NCBI GenBank assembly: GCA_964354135.1
Contig: CAYGZA010000305.1
Location: 1 to 8,254, forward strand
DNA: 8,254 bases
Direction: 5' to 3'
DNA from: CAYGZA01 sp964354135
GTDB taxonomy: Bacteria > Planctomycetota > Planctomycetia > Pirellulales > Thermoguttaceae
Shown here piece by piece: positions 5,704-8,254 of the stretch; the first letter of the stretch is position 1, and every line of letters starts with the position of its first letter. The notes under the pieces were generated by a model, which searched no databases, had not been told where the DNA came from, and saw only the letters and a list, made by a program, of their open reading frames with translations. Made by a program: the position numbers and the translations under genes.

Positions 5704-6477
5704 ATGACAAGTCTGAGTGTCCATCGCGTCGTTCTGTCGGCCGTGGTCCTTGCAGGGGCCATGATGCTCGCCGCGTCCGGCCTGGAGGCCGCCGACAACG
5801 AGCCGCCGGAAGGGTTCGTGGCCCTCTTCAACGGCAAGGACCTGACCGGCTGGAAAGTGCCGTCCGGCGACGGCGGCCATTGGAAGGTCGTGGACGGGGC
5901 GATCGACTACGATGCCCAGAGCGAGGCCCCAGGCGACAAGAACCTCTGGAGCGAGCGGGAGTTCGGCGACTTCGTCCTCCACGTCGACTGGCGCATCAAA
6001 GAGACCCCCTACGTGAACCCGAACGTCTTCTACATCCTGCCCGACGGCACCCACGCCCGGGACATCCACGGCAAGGAGCACCGCTTCCCGCTGCCGGATT
6101 CGGACTCGGGCGTCTTTCTCCGGGGCTCGGGGAAGAACCAGGTCAACATCTGGTGCTGGCCGATCGGCTCAGGCGAATTCTACGGCTTCCGGACGGACCC
6201 CAAGCAGCCGCCCGACGTCCGCGCCGCCGTCACTCCGCGGACCCAGGCCGACAAGCCGGTCGGCCAATGGAACCGCTTCGAGATCACGATGCGCGCGGAC
6301 CGCGTCACCGTGGTCCTGAACGGGAAGACGGTCATTCCCGACGCCCGGTTGCCCGGAGCGGCGGCCAAAGGCCCCATCGCCCTCCAGCACCACGGCGCCA
6401 ACCGCGGCGGCAAGTGGATGGGCCCGCCGAGCCTGCTGCAGTTCAAGAACATCTACGTGAAGGAACTCGGCAATTAA
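5704..6477 (+). CDS. Secreted DUF1080 / 3-keto-disaccharide hydrolase family protein
   Basis: Predicted 257 residues. The ATG at 5704 is chosen over the longer frame from 5614: GGGAGA lies 9 bases upstream and the protein then begins with a Sec signal (hydrophobic VVLSAVVLAGAMMLAASG at residues 9-26, cleavage near 29-30). The mature protein is a single DUF1080 domain (concanavalin-like beta sandwich): FVALFNGKDLTGWKV (38-52), WKVVDGAI, FGDFVLHVDWRI, DSGVFLRG, FYGFRTD, GQWNRFEITM and the closing strand LLQFKNIYVKEL. Members of this family have been linked to hydrolysis of 3-keto-glycosides, and planctomycetes encode many copies with unknown substrates. It precedes the GH116-like gene by 128 bases on the same strand, so both probably act on the same saccharide outside the cytoplasm. 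The substrate cannot be read from the sequence. Confidence 0.9.
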   Translation: MTSLSVHRVVLSAVVLAGAMMLAASGLEAADNEPPEGFVALFNGKDLTGWKVPSGDGGHWKVVDGAIDYDAQSEAPGDKNLWSEREFGDFVLHVDWRIKETPYVNPNVFYILPDGTHARDIHGKEHRFPLPDSDSGVFLRGSGKNQVNIWCWPIGSGEFYGFRTDPKQPPDVRAAVTPRTQADKPVGQWNRFEITMRADRVTVVLNGKTVIPDARLPGAAAKGPIALQHHGANRGGKWMGPPSLLQFKNIYVKELGN

Positions 6478-6546
6478 GGCCCGTCGGTCCCGACCGCATC
6501 CCCGGTAGCGGAGCGGTCCGCCCGGGAACGCGGGGCAACGAAGCGC

Positions 6547-6571
6547 CCTTGCGCGATTCCGGAACGGCGAG
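6547..6571. repeat. Possible decayed half copy of the palindromic repeat (copy C)
   Basis: CCTTGCGCGATTCCGGAACGGCGAG matches the left flank and edge of copy A (2266-2290) at 21 of 25 positions, including the GATTCC block present beside copy B. The remainder of the 82-base core is absent. It lies in the 128-base spacer between the DUF1080 and GH116-like genes. Confidence 0.4.
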
Positions 6572-6605
6572 AAACCCCTTTGGCTCAGGAAGGTAGGATG
6601 AAGCA

Positions 6606-8254
6606 ATGAACCAGGACAACTCGACCCACATCACCCGCCGCGAGGCCCTGACGGTCTGCGCGGCCACCGCGGTCGGCGCGGCGATTCCGGGCGCGGCCGG
6701 CGTCGAGGCCGCCGGCGCCCAAGCGAAGCAGCCCGCCCCCGCCGCTGGCCCGCAATCCCGGGCCTACGGCGAGTACTCCGGCGAGCGGCTCAGCCGCGTG
6801 GCCTTCCCCATGGGCGGCATGGGAGCGGGAATGATCTGCCTGGAAGGCACCGGGGCCCTTTCACACTTCTCGCTCCGCAACAAGCCGGAGGTGTTCCACG
6901 AGCCGTGTACGTTCGCGGCGATCTCGGTGGAGGGCTCACCGCGCGTCGCACGCGTGCTGGAAGGGCCGGTGCCGGGTTGGAAGCTCTTTGGCCAACCGGG
7001 CACCGGCAACGGCGCGGGGGGGACTTCGTTCGGCCTGCCGCGGTTCCGCGAGGCCCGCTTCCGGGTGCGGTTTCCCTTCGGCATCGTCACGCTGCGCGAC
7101 AAGGACGTTCCCCTGGAGGTCGAGATCACCGGCTGGAGCCCTTTCGAGCCGGGCGACGCGGATTCCGCGAGCCTGCCCGTGGCGGCCCTGGAGTACCGCT
7201 TCACCAACCGGAGTGCGTCTGGGGTCCGGGCTATCTTCTCCTGGAGCGCGCGGAACTTCATGGCGATCCGCGGCCATTCCGAGGCAGTGCGGGCCACGCC
7301 GGGGGGCTTCGTGCTCTGGAGTGGTCCCGGCAAGGACTCGCCCCACGACGAAGGGGCTTTTTCGGCCACGGTCAGCGATCCGGCGGTGAAGGTAAACCAT
7401 GCCTGGCTCCGCGGCGGCTGGTTCGACCCGCTCACGATGGCCTGGAAGGACATCGCCGCCGGGGCCTGCTTTGATCGCCCGCCGGTCAGCGACGGGGGCC
7501 CGTCCCCCGGTGCCACGCTCTTCGTGCCGTTGGAATTGGCCCCGGGCGCGTCGAAGACCATCGTGCTGCGGCTGGCGTGGTACGCCGGACAGACGAGTCT
7601 CCGCGCGGGCAAGGACGCCAAGACCCCGCCCAGCGCCCCGGCCGAGGCCGGCACGTACCGCCCGTGGTATGCGGGCCGCTTCAAGGACATCGGCGAAGTG
7701 ACCGCCCACTGGCGCGACCGCTACGGCGAGCTTCGGCGCAATAGCCAGCGTTTCAGCGACTGCTTCTACGACACGACCCTCCCGCCGGAAGCCATCGACG
7801 CGGTGGCCGCGAACCTCACCATCCTGAAATCGCCCACGGTGCTGCGCCAGGCCGACGGGCGCCTCTGGGCGTGGGAAGGGTGCAGCGACAATGCCGGCTG
7901 CTGCGCCGGCTCCTGCACGCACGTCTGGAACTACGCGCAGGCGATCCCGCACCTTTTCCCGGCGCTGGAGCGGACCCTGCGCGAGACGGAGTTCGGCCCC
8001 TCGCAGGACGACCGCGGGCACCAGCAGTTCCGCAGCGCTTTGCCCATCCGGCCGGTCGCGCACGATTTCCACGCCGCGGCCGACGGCCAGCTCGGCGGCA
8101 TCCTCAAGGTCCATCGCGAGTGGCGCGCAAGCGGCGACACGGAGTGGCTCCGCCGCTTGTGGCCCAAGGTCAAGGCGAGCCTCAACTACTGCATCCAGGA
8201 GTGGGACCCGGGGCGCAAAGGCTGGCTGGAGGAGCCGCACCACAACACCTACGA
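6606..8254 (+). CDS. GH116-like (GBA2-type) glycosidase, Tat-exported, 3' end outside window
   Basis: The frame is open from the ATG at 6606 to the window edge (549 complete codons). The N-terminus carries a twin-arginine signal: ITRREAL with Arg11-Arg12, a hydrophobic AATAVGAAIPGAAG, and Ala-rich cleavage sites near residues 35-39. FPMGGMGAGMI (67-77) matches the start of the GH116 N-terminal beta domain. The THVWNYAQAIPHLFPALER block from residue 438 is typical of the start of the alpha/alpha-barrel catalytic domain. The last residues, GWLEEPHHNTY (539-549), resemble the region bearing the nucleophile Glu in the GBA2 family, so Glu542 is the likely nucleophile; the acid/base Asp would lie beyond the window. 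Characterised GH116 enzymes act on beta-glucosides or beta-xylosides; the substrate here is unknown. AGGAAGG and AGG lie 12 and 8 bases before the start. It is probably cotranscribed with the DUF1080 gene. Confidence 0.9.
   Translation, partial: MNQDNSTHITRREALTVCAATAVGAAIPGAAGVEAAGAQAKQPAPAAGPQSRAYGEYSGERLSRVAFPMGGMGAGMICLEGTGALSHFSLRNKPEVFHEPCTFAAISVEGSPRVARVLEGPVPGWKLFGQPGTGNGAGGTSFGLPRFREARFRVRFPFGIVTLRDKDVPLEVEITGWSPFEPGDADSASLPVAALEYRFTNRSASGVRAIFSWSARNFMAIRGHSEAVRATPGGFVLWSGPGKDSPHDEGAFSATVSDPAVKVNHAWLRGGWFDPLTMAWKDIAAGACFDRPPVSDGGPSPGATLFVPLELAPGASKTIVLRLAWYAGQTSLRAGKDAKTPPSAPAEAGTYRPWYAGRFKDIGEVTAHWRDRYGELRRNSQRFSDCFYDTTLPPEAIDAVAANLTILKSPTVLRQADGRLWAWEGCSDNAGCCAGSCTHVWNYAQAIPHLFPALERTLRETEFGPSQDDRGHQQFRSALPIRPVAHDFHAAADGQLGGILKVHREWRASGDTEWLRRLWPKVKASLNYCIQEWDPGRKGWLEEPHHNTY

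Noticed and set aside
5085..6596. Plus-strand open frame of 503 codons spanning the repair gene and the DUF1080 gene
   Set aside because: It crosses two well-supported genes in another frame and strand, is rich in Arg and Pro as expected of a shadow frame, and has no recognisable domain.
6936..8243. Minus-strand open frame of 435 codons opposite the GH116-like gene
   Set aside because: The plus strand encodes a continuous recognisable enzyme here; the minus-strand product is a low-complexity shadow.

Overview
The window looks like chromosomal DNA from a planctomycete, probably of the Pirellula/Thermogutta type. This is inferred from four things: high GC content, a DUF1080 (3-keto-disaccharide hydrolase) gene next to a Tat-exported GH116-like glycosidase, a receiver-type regulator whose N-terminus resembles the excisionase-HTH/receiver proteins common in that phylum, and copies of a GC-rich palindromic repeat whose translations (GSAGASPS-like, GRGSCRAG-like) are typical of planctomycete genomes. 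No tRNA, rRNA, CRISPR array, transposase or phage gene was seen.

Layout. Positions 1-432 (+) hold the 3' part of a regulator gene, followed by a good intrinsic terminator (488-526). Five genes then lie on the minus strand. Listed in transcription order (right to left) they are: a fused O6-alkylguanine-DNA alkyltransferase/endonuclease V (5411-4452), a 57-residue 2[4Fe-4S] ferredoxin (4118-3945) with its own terminator (3833-3802), a ClpP-like protease with an altered triad (3692-3144), a Tat-exported ApbE flavin transferase (3048-1837), and a secreted HEAT-like protein (1692-676). Spacings of 95 to 333 bases and the internal terminator argue against one operon. ApbE and the HEAT-like protein might share a transcript. 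Rightward from 5704, divergent from the repair gene, lie a secreted DUF1080 protein (5704-6477) and a Tat-exported GH116-like glycosidase (6606 to beyond the window). These two form a plausible two-gene unit for saccharide breakdown in the periplasm.

Functional reading. The right-hand pair fits extracytoplasmic glycoside degradation. The repair fusion joins direct alkyl-group reversal to cleavage at deaminated bases in one polypeptide. ApbE attaches FMN to exported redox proteins, and the ferredoxin is a general low-potential carrier; no flavin-acceptor gene is visible here.

The most unusual points are the alkyltransferase/endonuclease V fusion and the palindromic repeat. One repeat copy lies in frame inside apbE and adds about 51 codons flanked by a 6-bp direct repeat. 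A second copy lies just upstream of, and in frame with, the repair gene. The ClpP-like protein keeps Ser and His but appears to lack the usual Asp.
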